Below, piece after piece: positions 35,719 to 44,563 of a stretch of DNA of 64,000 bases. The DNA is from Flavobacteriaceae bacterium. Its GTDB lineage: Bacteria > Bacteroidota > Bacteroidia > Flavobacteriales > Flavobacteriaceae. Under the pieces are notes generated by a model. The model was not told the DNA's origin and searched no databases. It saw only the letters and a list, made by a program, of their open reading frames with translations. The position numbers and the translations under genes were made by a program. The stretch lies in NCBI GenBank assembly GCA_013373385.1, contig JABXHX010000010.1:1-64000 (forward strand), read 5' to 3'. The first letter of the stretch is position 1, and each line of letters begins with the position of its first letter.

Positions 35719-37185
35719 TTATATTTTTTTCATCGCTGTCATAGAAGCTCTTAAAACTGCCCCTACTTTTTCAACTGCATGTCCTCTAATTGCAGTATTA
35801 ACAGCAATTAATTCTTGATTGTCTACACCATTATCTGAGCTAAATGATGTACCAATAATATCTGTATTCACTGTTTTCATAAAATCAGTTAATAATGGTT
35901 TACATGCATGATCAAACAAATAACATCCATACTCTGCTGTATCTGAAATTACACGATTCATTTCGTATAATTTTTTACGTGCAATGGTATTTGCAATTAA
36001 TGGTGTTTCATGTAAAGATTCATAATAAGCAGATTCAGCAATAATTCCTGATTCTGTCATTGCTTCAAATGCCAATTCTACACCAGCTCTTACAAAAGCA
36101 ACCAATAATGTTCCGTGATCGAAATATTCTTGTTCTGAAATTTCTTGATTTGTAATTGGTGTTTTTTCAAAAGCAGTTTCTCCAGTAGCTGCTCTCCATG
36201 CTAATAAGTTTTTATCATCATTTGCCCAATCTTCCATCATGGTTTTAGAAAAATAACCTGACATGATATCATCCATATGTTTTTGGAATAATGGACGCAT
36301 GATTTCTTTTAATTCTTCAGAAACTTGAAATGCTTTTATTTTTGCTGGGTTTGATAAGCGATCCATCATATTGGTAATTCCACCATGCTTTAAGGCTTCT
36401 GTAATTGTTTCCCAACCATACTGAATTAATTTTGCAGCATAACCAGGTTCGATTCCTTCCTCAACCATTTTGTCAAAAGATAAAATAGCTCCTGTTTGTA
36501 ACACTCCACACAAAATGGTTTGCTCTCCCATTAAATCAGACTTTACTTCAGCAACAAAAGACGATTGTAACACTCCCGCTCTATGTCCACCTGTTGCAAA
36601 TGCATATGCTTTGGCCTGTGCTAACCCTTTTCCTTCTGGATCATTTTCTGGATGGACTGCAATTAATGTTGGCACTCCAAATCCTCTTTTGTATTCTTCT
36701 CTAACTTCAGATCCTGGGCACTTTGGTGCTACCATAATTACTGTTAAGTCTTCACGAATTTGCATGCCTTCTTCTACAATATTGAATCCATGAGAGTATG
36801 ATAATGTTGCTCCTTTTTTCATCAACGGCATTACAGCATTTACCACATTGGTATGCTGCTTATCTGGAGTTAAATTCAATACCAAATCTGCTGTTGGCAC
36901 TAATTCTTCATAAGTCCCTACATTGAATCCGTTTTCAGTAGCATTTACAAACGATTGTCTTTTTTCTGCAATTGCTGCTGCTCTTAAAGTATATGAGATA
37001 TCTAATCCAGAATCTCTCATATTTAATCCTTGGTTTAGCCCCTGAGCACCACAACCTACAATTACAATTTTCTTTCCTTTTAATGCATCTATCCCATCTT
37101 CAAATTCTGAAGATTCCATAAACCTACATTTCCCTAATTCTGTTAATTGATCTCTTAACGATAACGTGTTAAAATAATTTGTCAT
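35719..37185 (-). CDS. ilvC: Ketol-acid reductoisomerase, long (class II) form
   Basis: 488 residues, the length of class II enzymes with a duplicated helical knotted domain. Converts acetolactate/acetohydroxybutyrate to dihydroxy acids with NADPH and Mg2+. '[33 protein letters not shown]' near 33-70 is the Rossmann nucleotide loop. '[27 protein letters not shown]' and '[17 protein letters not shown]' hold the metal/substrate residues. Part of the ilvD-B-N-C-A run on the - strand. Confidence 0.96.
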   Translation of the reverse strand: MTNYFNTLSLRDQLTELGKCRFMESSEFEDGIDALKGKKIVIVGCGAQGLNQGLNMRDSGLDISYTLRAAAIAEKRQSFVNATENGFNVGTYEELVPTADLVLNLTPDKQHTNVVNAVMPLMKKGATLSYSHGFNIVEEGMQIREDLTVIMVAPKCPGSEVREEYKRGFGVPTLIAVHPENDPEGKGLAQAKAYAFATGGHRAGVLQSSFVAEVKSDLMGEQTILCGVLQTGAILSFDKMVEEGIEPGYAAKLIQYGWETITEALKHGGITNMMDRLSNPAKIKAFQVSEELKEIMRPLFQKHMDDIMSGYFSKTMMEDWANDDKNLLAWRAATGETAFEKTPITNQEISEQEYFDHGTLLVAFVRAGVELAFEAMTESGIIAESAYYESLHETPLIANTIARKKLYEMNRVISDTAEYGCYLFDHACKPLLTDFMKTVNTDIIGTSFSSDNGVDNQELIAVNTAIRGHAVEKVGAVLRASMTAMKKI

Positions 37186-37202
37186 TTTTCTATTATTAAT
37201 GA

Positions 37203-37724
37203 TTAAAATGCAGTTAGCATTTCTGAAATATTCATTGGTTCTTTTGTAACTGATATTCTTCCTGACCTTACAAATTGCAACAATCTATAAGGTTTTAAAT
37301 CTTGATATAGTTTTTCTGTTTCATGTCTTCTTCCTGTTTTCTCAATCACAAAAAACTCACGAGAAACGGTTACTATATTTGCATGACTATCTTTAATGAT
37401 ATTCTGTATTTGACGTTCGTCAAATAGTGAGTCTGATGCTACTTTAAATAAGGCTGACTCTTGGTAAATAGTTTCTTCATCTGTATGAGCATATGCTTTA
37501 ATCACTTCAATTTGTTTTTCTAATTGCCCAACAATTTTTCTAGCTTGACTATCATCCATTGTAGCAACGATTACAAATCGATTTACATTTTCGATTTCTG
37601 ATTGAGAAGTGGTTAAACTCTCTATATTGATATGTCTTTTTAAAAAGATTGATGAAACTCTGTTTAACAATCCTACATTGTTTTCTGTATATACTGATAT
37701 GGTATATGATTTTTGATTCGCCAT
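37203..37724 (-). CDS. ilvN: Acetolactate synthase small (regulatory) subunit
   Basis: 173 residues. N-terminal ACT domain '[33 protein letters not shown]' binds valine for feedback control of IlvB; the C-terminal half '[45 protein letters not shown]' is the usual second domain. Six nt after ilvB and 17 nt before ilvC. Confidence 0.94.
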   Translation of the reverse strand: MANQKSYTISVYTENNVGLLNRVSSIFLKRHINIESLTTSQSEIENVNRFVIVATMDDSQARKIVGQLEKQIEVIKAYAHTDEETIYQESALFKVASDSLFDERQIQNIIKDSHANIVTVSREFFVIEKTGRRHETEKLYQDLKPYRLLQFVRSGRISVTKEPMNISEMLTAF

Positions 37725-37730
37725 AATTTC

Positions 37731-39464
37731 TTAACTTAATCTTACGTCTGATACTGATGCTCCTGTCGGAATCATCGGGAATACATTATTTTCTTTTTCT
37801 ACACATACTTCTAAAAAGTATGATCCTTCTGTAGATAACATTTCTTCTACAGCACTTGCCAATTCTTCTCTTTTAGTAACTCTTTTTGCGTTGATATGAT
37901 ATCCTTTAGCAATGGTTATAAAATCTGGATTTACCATTTCGGTAGAAGCATATCTTTTGTCAAAGAATAATTGTTGCCATTGACGAACCATTCCTAAGAA
38001 TTCGTTATTTAACACTACAATTTTAACGGCAGCTTTGGTTTGTAAAATAGTTCCCAATTCTTGGATAGTCATTTGATAACCTCCATCACCGATAATGGCA
38101 ATAACTTCTCTATCTGGCGCTCCCATTTTTGCTCCAATAGCTGCTGGCAAAGCAAATCCCATTGTTCCTAAACCTCCTGAAGTAATGTTACTTTTAGTTT
38201 GTGTAAACTCTGCATATCTACAAGCCATCATTTGATGTTGACCAACATCTGAAACAATCACTGCTTTACCTCCAGTTTTACTATTAATTTCTTTCATTAC
38301 TTCTCCCATTGTAATTCCTTCTTTCGTTGGATACAATTCATCTTTAATAACTTTTTCAAACTCAATAGTATCATGGCTTCTATATTCTTGAAGCCATTCT
38401 TTATGAGAGTTTTCATTAACTAATGGTAAAATTTTCGCTAATGTTTCTTTTGCATTTCCTAAAACTGCGACATCAGTTTTTACATTTTTATCAACCTCAG
38501 CTGGATCAATTTCAAAATGAATTACCTTTGCTTGTTTAGCATAAGTTGCTAAATTTCCTGTAACTCGATCATCGAAACGCATCCCAACAGCAATTAACAC
38601 ATCACATTCATTGGTTAATTTATTTGGTCCATAATTACCATGCATTCCTACCATTCCTACATTTAATGGATGTTTAGAATCTAATGCAGATAATCCTAAA
38701 ATGGTCCAAGCAGAAGGGATTCCGGTTTTTTCAATAAACGCTTTGAATTCTTCTTCGGCTTCACCTAAGATTACTCCCTGACCAAAAACAATCATTGGTT
38801 TTTTAGCAGCGTTGATCAATTTTGCAGCTTCTAACAATTGCCCTTTATCGATGTCGGGCACAGCTTTATAGCTTCTGATTGAAGTACATTTTTCGTATTC
38901 AAAATCAAACGTATCAAATTGTGCATTTTTAGTAATATCAATTAATACAGGCCCTGGTCTTCCAGAACGTGCGATGTAAAATGCCTTAGCCAAAACTTCT
39001 GGAATTTCAGAAGCTTCAGTAATTTGATAATTCCATTTAGTAACTGGAGTTGAGATTCCAACAATATCTGTTTCTTGAAATGCATCAGACCCTAATAAAT
39101 GTTTTCCAACTTGTCCTGTAATACATACCATTGGAGTAGAATCTATTTGAGCATCTGCAATTCCGGTAACTAAATTTGTAGCACCTGGTCCAGATGTTGC
39201 CATAGCAACTCCAACTTTCCCGGTAACTCTTGCAAATCCTTGAGCTGAATGTGTGGCACCTTGTTCGTGACGCGTTAACACATGACGTAATTGGTCTTGA
39301 TATTTATACAATTCATCATAAATAGGCATAATTGCACCTCCTGGATAACCGTAAATTAAATCGACGCCTTCCGCTAACAAACATCTAATGACTGCTTCAG
39401 CACCAGAAATATGTTGTGTTTTCTTCTCGATTGTTAAATTGGCTGTTTGTGTTTGAGCTTTCAT
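37731..39464 (-). CDS. ilvB: Acetolactate synthase large (catalytic) subunit
   Basis: 577 residues, TPP- and FAD-dependent. The catalytic Glu region 'GVDLIYGYPGGAIMPIYDEL' is near residue 33. 'RHEQGATHSAQGFARVTGKVGVAMATSGPGATNLVTGI' follows, and the TPP-Mg motif 'IGDGGYQMTIQELGTILQTKAAVKIVVLNN' lies near 453. Condenses two pyruvates, or pyruvate with 2-oxobutyrate. Lies 17 nt after ilvD. Confidence 0.96.
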   Translation of the reverse strand: MKAQTQTANLTIEKKTQHISGAEAVIRCLLAEGVDLIYGYPGGAIMPIYDELYKYQDQLRHVLTRHEQGATHSAQGFARVTGKVGVAMATSGPGATNLVTGIADAQIDSTPMVCITGQVGKHLLGSDAFQETDIVGISTPVTKWNYQITEASEIPEVLAKAFYIARSGRPGPVLIDITKNAQFDTFDFEYEKCTSIRSYKAVPDIDKGQLLEAAKLINAAKKPMIVFGQGVILGEAEEEFKAFIEKTGIPSAWTILGLSALDSKHPLNVGMVGMHGNYGPNKLTNECDVLIAVGMRFDDRVTGNLATYAKQAKVIHFEIDPAEVDKNVKTDVAVLGNAKETLAKILPLVNENSHKEWLQEYRSHDTIEFEKVIKDELYPTKEGITMGEVMKEINSKTGGKAVIVSDVGQHQMMACRYAEFTQTKSNITSGGLGTMGFALPAAIGAKMGAPDREVIAIIGDGGYQMTIQELGTILQTKAAVKIVVLNNEFLGMVRQWQQLFFDKRYASTEMVNPDFITIAKGYHINAKRVTKREELASAVEEMLSTEGSYFLEVCVEKENNVFPMIPTGASVSDVRLS

Positions 39465-39481
39465 TTTTCTCTTTGTTTAAA

Positions 39482-41161
39482 TTATGCATCGGTTACACAT
39501 CCTTTAGATGCTGATGCCACAGTTTTTGCGTATTTATATAAAATTCCTTTGTTATGTTTTAATGCTGGCGTTCTCCAATTTGCTTTTCTTTCGGCAAGTT
39601 CTTCTTCAGACAACAACACATTAATTGAATTATTTTCTGCACTAATTCTTATAGTATCTCCTGTTTTTAATAAAGCAATAGTTCCGCCAGATTGTGCTTC
39701 TGGTGTTATATGACCAACTACAAATCCATGAGTTCCGCCAGAGAATCTTCCGTCTGTAATTAGTGCTACAGATTTACCTAAACCTGCACCCATAATTAAT
39801 GAGGTTGGTTTTAACATTTCTGGCATTCCTGGGCCTCCTTTTGGACCTACATAACGTATCACAACGACGTCTCCTTTTTCAACTTCTCCATTAGAGATTC
39901 CAGTATTTGCAGCTTGTTCTCCATCATACACCACTGCTTTACCTTCAAAATACAAGCCCTCATTTCCACTAATTTTAGCAACTGCTCCTTCAGATGCTAG
40001 GTTACCGTGTAAGATTTGAATGTTTCCAGATGATTTTAAAGCTTTATCCTTTGGATAAATTACATCTTGATCATTCTCAAAAGTCAATGGTTCTACATCA
40101 GCTAAATTTTCTGCTAGTGTTTTACCTGTTACTGTTAAACAATCGCCATATAAAAAGCCATTGTCTAATAAATATTTCATAACAGCTGGAGTACCTCCAA
40201 CACCATGTACATCTTCCATTAAGTATTTTCCGCTCGGTTTTAAATCAGCTATTAATGGCGTTCTATCACTCACTCTTTGAAAATCTTCTAGCGAAAAATC
40301 AATATCCGCAGCGTGTGCTATTGCTAAAAAGTGTAATACTGCATTTGTTGAACCTCCTAATGCGTTTACAATAGCGATGGCATTTTCGATTGATTTCTTA
40401 GAGATAATATCTAAAGGCTTTAAATCTAATTTTAATAGATTTAAAATAGCTTCAGCTGTGCGTTCGCTTTCTGTTAATTTATTTGGATTTTCAGCTGGAA
40501 TTGAAGAATTATATGGCAAAGAAAACCCCATTGCTTCTATAGCGGATGCCATTGTATTTGCCGTATACATTCCTCCACAAGCACCTGCTCCTGGAATGGC
40601 TCTTTTGATGATTTCTTTATATTCGTTTTCGTCAATTTCTCCTGCAACTTTTTGTCCTAATGCTTCAAAAGCAGAAACGATGTTTAATTTTCTCCCTTTG
40701 TAATTCCCAGAAGCAATGGTTCCTCCATACATCATTATTGATGGGCGATTTAAACGTAGCATAGCAATTACAGCTCCTGGCATATTTTTATCACAACCAA
40801 CTACAGAAATTAATCCATCATAACTTTGTGCATTCATTACAGTTTCTATTGAATCTGCAATAATATCTCTAGAAGCAAGTGAATAATTCATTCCAGAAGT
40901 TCCCATAGAAATTCCATCACTAACTCCTATAGTATTGAACCCTAAACCTACCATTCCTGCAATATTACATTCGGTTTTTACCTCAGCTGCCAATCTGTTT
41001 AAATGCATATTACAAGGATTACCATCATAACCTGTACTTGCAATTCCGACTTGCGCCTTCTGCATGTCTTCTTCTTGCAAGCCTACTGCATATAGCATCG
41101 CTTGAGATGCTGGTTGAGATTGATCTTGAGTTAATCTTTTACTGTGTTTATTCAGCTCCAT
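39482..41161 (-). CDS. ilvD: Dihydroxy-acid dehydratase
   Basis: 559 residues, Fe-S enzyme making the keto acids of valine and isoleucine. Fe-S ligands are in 'NPCNMHLN', '[15 protein letters not shown]' and '[13 protein letters not shown]'. The catalytic-end block '[24 protein letters not shown]' lies near 470. First structural gene of the operon, following a 470-nt leader with two attenuators (41331-41642). The start '[13 protein letters not shown]' fits the family; a 21-codon upstream ORF overlaps it out of frame. Confidence 0.96.
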   Translation of the reverse strand: MELNKHSKRLTQDQSQPASQAMLYAVGLQEEDMQKAQVGIASTGYDGNPCNMHLNRLAAEVKTECNIAGMVGLGFNTIGVSDGISMGTSGMNYSLASRDIIADSIETVMNAQSYDGLISVVGCDKNMPGAVIAMLRLNRPSIMMYGGTIASGNYKGRKLNIVSAFEALGQKVAGEIDENEYKEIIKRAIPGAGACGGMYTANTMASAIEAMGFSLPYNSSIPAENPNKLTESERTAEAILNLLKLDLKPLDIISKKSIENAIAIVNALGGSTNAVLHFLAIAHAADIDFSLEDFQRVSDRTPLIADLKPSGKYLMEDVHGVGGTPAVMKYLLDNGFLYGDCLTVTGKTLAENLADVEPLTFENDQDVIYPKDKALKSSGNIQILHGNLASEGAVAKISGNEGLYFEGKAVVYDGEQAANTGISNGEVEKGDVVVIRYVGPKGGPGMPEMLKPTSLIMGAGLGKSVALITDGRFSGGTHGFVVGHITPEAQSGGTIALLKTGDTIRISAENNSINVLLSEEELAERKANWRTPALKHNKGILYKYAKTVASASKGCVTDA

Positions 41162-41330
41162 TTTTAGTACTACTTTTTTTACGATTTTCGAAATTAGATA
41201 TTTGTCTATTCATCTGTTTTTGTTTTTAGTTTTCTAGCTTATAGTCAATAGATTAAATTTTTATTTAAATAGCTCACTATCAGTATTTTATAAAATTTTA
41301 CATTATGAAATTCAGTTGTTTTTTAATTAT

Positions 41331-41363
41331 AAAAAAAGCCTGTATGAATTGATACAGGCTTTT
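41331..41363 (-). terminator. Attenuator terminator 2 of the ilv leader
   Basis: On the - strand: 12-bp perfect stem AAAAGCCTGTAT / ATACAGGCTTTT (arms 41352-41363 and 41334-41345), loop CAATTC, then a T-run at 41331-41337. A copy of the 5' arm's partner, TTGATACAG (41388-41396), overlaps the stop codon of leader peptide 2 and can pair with CTGTATCAA of the terminator to block it. Confidence 0.92.
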
Positions 41364-41392
41364 GCTTTATTGTAAGGCATTAGTAATCTGTA

Positions 41393-41458
41393 TCAACTCG
41401 GCGGTGAGCTAATAATGACGATAATGACTACAATAATTATGTTCTTTATTAAATTCAT
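41393..41458 (-). CDS. ilv leader peptide 2 (21 residues)
   Basis: ATG at 41456-41458, stop TGA at 41393-41395. Residues 7-16 read IIIVVIIVII: ten consecutive branched-chain codons, 8 Ile and 3 Val in all. An in-frame ATG 15 nt upstream (41473) could lengthen it to 26 residues. It sits between the two terminators. A ribosome stalling on the Ile/Val codons would leave the downstream antiterminator TTGATACAG free; one finishing at the stop codon would cover it. This is the classic arrangement for translation-coupled attenuation. Confidence 0.85.
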   Translation of the reverse strand: MNLIKNIIIVVIIVIISSPPS

Positions 41459-41473
41459 TTTAATTGATTGCAT

Positions 41474-41504
41474 AAAAAAAGCCTTCCGAATTCGGAAGGC
41501 TTTT
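41474..41504 (-). terminator. Attenuator terminator 1 of the ilv leader
   Basis: A perfect 28-bp palindrome (41477-41504) built from AAAAGCCTTCCGAA and its complement, with a T-run (- strand) at 41474-41480. GGAAG just after the stop of leader 1 (near 41529-41533) can pair with CTTCC of its 5' arm, a weaker candidate antiterminator than in the second attenuator. Confidence 0.9.
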
Positions 41505-41534
41505 ATACTATTTTTAAATTATATATACACTTCC

Positions 41535-41597
41535 TTATCGTTGCTTTTGAATAGCAATGACAATACTAGAAATGATATTAATTACTTGTGTGTTCAT
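41535..41597 (-). CDS. ilv leader peptide 1 (20 residues)
   Basis: ATG at 41595-41597, stop TAA at 41535-41537. The core VINIISSIVIAI contains 6 Ile and 2 Val in twelve residues. It begins about 33 nt after the predicted transcription start and ends 31 nt before terminator 1. Composition, position and the following terminator all fit an isoleucine/valine leader peptide. Confidence 0.82.
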   Translation of the reverse strand: MNTQVINIISSIVIAIQKQR

Positions 41598-41634
41598 TTT
41601 GATTGGACAAATATCAAAAAATATTTTAAGCCTG

Positions 41635-41642
41635 CAAATTTA
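41635..41642 (-). promoter_or_regulatory. -7 element of the ilv leader transcript
   Basis: On the - strand TAAATTTG, exact TAnnTTTG match, placing the transcript start near 41630, upstream of both leader peptides. Confidence 0.6.
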
Positions 41643-41695
41643 TTTAAAGAAAAGTTAATTTTATTGTTGAAATATATTATTTGTTTTTAATACTA

Positions 41696-41703
41696 TATTT
41701 TTG
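41696..41703 (+). promoter_or_regulatory. -7 element of the ABC transporter operon
   Basis: TATTTTTG, TAnnTTTG match, only 5 nt before the ATG at 41709, so the mRNA would be leaderless or nearly so. An AAATA-TAT-TATTT dyad lies at 41670-41682, in the position of a possible operator. Confidence 0.45.
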
Positions 41704-41708
41704 CTGTT

Positions 41709-42335
41709 ATGCTAAAAACAGAGAACATTGCTTTTTCTTACAACCAAGAAACAACATTTAATTTTCCTAATATTAAATTAAATGATAATGATTCTCTATT
41801 GATACTTGGTGAATCTGGAATTGGTAAAACAACATTGTTGCATTTGTTGGCCGGGATTTTAAGTCCAGATGAAGGAAGTATTCTTATCAACAATACAAAT
41901 ATTTCTAAATTATCAGCTAAAAAATTAGATGCTTTTAGAGGAAAAAATATTGGTTTAATTTTTCAGAATACGATAGCTGTTTCTTCAATATCTATTTATG
42001 AGAACATTCAATCTCGATTATATTTTAGTGGCATCAAAAATCAAAAATCGGCAACTGAAGATATTTTAAAGCAATTGGATTTATCGCATGTAAAACATCA
42101 AAAGCCAAATACCTTAAGTACTGGTCAATTACAACGATTAGGAATTGCATTAGGTGTAATTCATAAACCTTGTGTGATTTTAGCTGATGAGCCTACTTCT
42201 AGTTTGGATGATAAAAACTGTGATTTAGTTATTGAATTATTAAAATCGCAAGCAAAAAAAGCAAATGCTAATTTGATAATCATTACTCACGACCAACGAA
42301 TTAAAAACTCGTTTGATAATACCCTTGTATTATGA
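41709..42335 (+). CDS. ABC transporter ATP-binding protein (LolD/MacB type)
   Basis: 208 residues. Walker A GESGIGKTT near 35, Q-loop 'LIFQN' near 83, signature 'STGQLQRLGIALG' near 138, Walker B 'CVILADEPTSSLD' near 154, H-loop 'ITHD' near 194. Energises the FtsX-type permease encoded next, with which it overlaps by 4 nt (ATGA). With the third gene the set resembles the Vibrio cholerae Zrg zinc-uptake locus more than lipoprotein-export LolCDE. Confidence 0.88.
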   Translation: MLKTENIAFSYNQETTFNFPNIKLNDNDSLLILGESGIGKTTLLHLLAGILSPDEGSILINNTNISKLSAKKLDAFRGKNIGLIFQNTIAVSSISIYENIQSRLYFSGIKNQKSATEDILKQLDLSHVKHQKPNTLSTGQLQRLGIALGVIHKPCVILADEPTSSLDDKNCDLVIELLKSQAKKANANLIIITHDQRIKNSFDNTLVL

Positions 42336-43528
42336 ACATATTAAAGTTGAGTTATAAAAACATCGTCACCAAACCGTTGCAAACTTTTTTAACGGTGTTA
42401 ATTTTATCGTTAAGTATCGGATTGTTGTTAGGGGTAAAACAATTGAATAAAGTTTTTGAATCGCAACTACAACAAAGTCTTAACGGAGTAGATATGGTAG
42501 TTGGTGCTAAAGGAAGTCCGTTACAATTAGTGCTTTCTGCTGTTTTACATATCGATAATCCTACAGGAAATATCTCATATAAAGAAGCACAAAAACTAGG
42601 CAAAAATCGATATATCAAAGAAGCGATTCCGGTTTCAATTGGCGATAATTACAAAGGATATAAAATTGTAGGAACTAACGAGTCTTTTATTAAACTTCAT
42701 AAGACAACACTAGAAAGTGGTCATTCATTTGAAAAGACCTTTGATGTAATTATTGGAAATGCTGTTGCAAAAAATCTGAATTTAAAAGTAGGTGACACCT
42801 TCAATAGCTCTCATGGAATGTTAGAAAATGCTATTGAGAGTCATGACAATCATCCATTAAAAGTTGTTGGAATTTTAAAGCCAACTCAAAATGTCATTGA
42901 TCGCTTAATTGTTACCAATTTAGAAAGCATTTGGCATTTACATGAGCATGAAGAATCTGGTGATACTCATAATCATGAAGATGATGAAATTACAGCCTTG
43001 CTTGTACAGTTTAAAAATAAAATGGGTCTATTACGATTACCTAGAACCATCAATAAAAATACTCAATTTCAAGCAGCTTTACCAAAATACGAATTGGATA
43101 AATTATTTCAATTTACTGCTATCGGAACCAAAGCAATTACTTGGATAGCCTTTGCTATTTTATTTGTTTCTGGCATCAGTATGTTTGTGAGTCTGTATAG
43201 AATGGTAAAAGAAAAAGCCAAAGAGTTAGCTTTGATTAGAACTTATGGAGCTAGCAGAAATAAATTGATACAATTGGTCTTTACAGAAGGATTATTGATT
43301 GGTTTGTTTAGTTTTATTTTTGGAATTGTAATAGCCACATTTAGTTTACAAGCAATTATTGCTTTAGTGAAAGAAACATATAAGCAACAAATCTATTTGT
43401 TAGAATATTCTCAAGATATTTTTGAAATGTTCTTATTTATCTTCGGAATTATTATTCTTGCAACACTGTTAGCCATTCAACCAATATTCAATATGGATAT
43501 CTCAAAAATTATCAGTAATGAAAATTAA
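42332..43528 (+). CDS. FtsX-type ABC permease with His-rich loop
   Basis: 398 residues. Four helices (about 15-35, 265-290, 318-345, 362-388) around a large periplasmic domain, the MacB/LolC/FtsX plan. Residues near 201-220 read 'HLHEHEESGDTHNHEDDE', a His/Glu/Asp-rich stretch typical of metal-handling proteins and not usual in lipoprotein or cell-division permeases. Overlaps the ATPase gene by 4 nt and the next gene by 11 nt. I infer transport of zinc or another divalent metal; the direction is unknown. Confidence 0.75.
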   Translation: MNILKLSYKNIVTKPLQTFLTVLILSLSIGLLLGVKQLNKVFESQLQQSLNGVDMVVGAKGSPLQLVLSAVLHIDNPTGNISYKEAQKLGKNRYIKEAIPVSIGDNYKGYKIVGTNESFIKLHKTTLESGHSFEKTFDVIIGNAVAKNLNLKVGDTFNSSHGMLENAIESHDNHPLKVVGILKPTQNVIDRLIVTNLESIWHLHEHEESGDTHNHEDDEITALLVQFKNKMGLLRLPRTINKNTQFQAALPKYELDKLFQFTAIGTKAITWIAFAILFVSGISMFVSLYRMVKEKAKELALIRTYGASRNKLIQLVFTEGLLIGLFSFIFGIVIATFSLQAIIALVKETYKQQIYLLEYSQDIFEMFLFIFGIIILATLLAIQPIFNMDISKIISNEN

Positions 43529-43970
43529 ATCAACCTTATTTCTTTTATTAGTTGTATTCATTTCTAACACTGCATTTAGTCAGTTAAAATTAACGTGGAA
43601 AGATGTAATTGATGTGTATGCAAAAGAAGTGCGCTTCTCTGAAAAAAATCCTGCAAAAGCAATTAAAGGACAAGGTAAATCTCTAAAAGACATAGAAGGT
43701 AAAAAAATTACAATTACAGGCTATTTTTTAGATTTAGACCCAGATGGCGAATGGTTTATGGTTTCAAAAAATCCGTTTGCTACTTGTTTCTTTTGTGGCG
43801 GCGCAGGTCCAGAAACTGTAATAGAGTTATTGGGTTTTAAAAACTCTAAAAAGAAATTTAAAACAGACGACATCGTACAAGTTACGGGCGTTTTAAATAT
43901 GATAACAGAAAACGAAAACGATATTAGCTTTGTGCTAGAAAAGTGTACCGTTAAACATATTAGCAAATAA
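43518..43970 (+). CDS. Exported DUF3299-like protein
   Basis: 150 residues. Signal peptide 'STLFLLLVVFISNTAFSQ'; mature beta-rich domain with 'IEGKKITITGYFLDLDPDGEWFMVSKNPFATCFFCGGAGPETVIEL' (CxxC near residues 92-95) and a final 'EKCTVKHISK'. This resembles DUF3299 proteins that travel with MacB-like ABC genes in zinc-regulated loci of gamma-proteobacteria. The Cys pair may bind metal. Starts inside the permease gene, so it belongs to the same operon. Confidence 0.65.
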   Translation: MKIKSTLFLLLVVFISNTAFSQLKLTWKDVIDVYAKEVRFSEKNPAKAIKGQGKSLKDIEGKKITITGYFLDLDPDGEWFMVSKNPFATCFFCGGAGPETVIELLGFKNSKKKFKTDDIVQVTGVLNMITENENDISFVLEKCTVKHISK

Positions 43971-44101
43971 ATTGCTTATCTCATAACAACAATTTTTTAG
44001 TTGTTAATAACATTTTTAATAACTCCTTTTTTTAAGCCTTACATTCTTTCTTTTTCCTTTTTACATTTATATCATAATAAAAGACCTTTTTATCTTTTTA
44101 T

Positions 44102-44563
44102 ATGAATTATTATCAATTTGACATTACATTTCAAGAAGTACCTGGTGAAATAAGCCTATGCTTTTCTATTACTGGGTGCAAGTTACAATGCAAAGGCTGT
44201 CACTCTACCTATTTATGGAATGCCAACAACGGAAAACCATTGCTTAAAAAAAACTACTTAGAACTGCTAAAGCAATACAAAGGTTATGCCTCATGTGTAC
44301 TCTTTATGGGCGGTGAATGGCACAAAGAAAAATTGATAGAATACCTCTCTCTTGCAAAACAAAACAACTTTAAAACCTGCCTTTATACTGGAGAAGAAAC
44401 TGTACCAAAAGCAATCTTAAATGAGCTAACTTGGATTAAAACGGGAAAATGGATTACTGCCAAGGGTGGACTAGACAACCCAGATACCAATCAAAAATTT
44501 ATATACCTAAGAACAAACACAATACACAATCACCTATTCTTAAAAAAACAACACCATGATTAG
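44102..44563 (+). CDS. nrdG: Anaerobic ribonucleotide reductase activating enzyme
   Basis: 153 residues, radical-SAM. The CxxxCxxC motif is in 'SITGCKLQCKGCHST' (near 21-28), with an aromatic-rich N-terminus and 'CVLFMGGEWHKEKL' (near 63). It installs the glycyl radical on NrdD. Gene order is nrdG before nrdD, with an 8-nt overlap (ATGATTAG). The 131-nt region upstream has no clear TAnnTTTG or FNR box; it contains a TGTTA-A-TAACA palindrome (near 44006). Confidence 0.9.
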   Translation: MNYYQFDITFQEVPGEISLCFSITGCKLQCKGCHSTYLWNANNGKPLLKKNYLELLKQYKGYASCVLFMGGEWHKEKLIEYLSLAKQNNFKTCLYTGEETVPKAILNELTWIKTGKWITAKGGLDNPDTNQKFIYLRTNTIHNHLFLKKQHHD

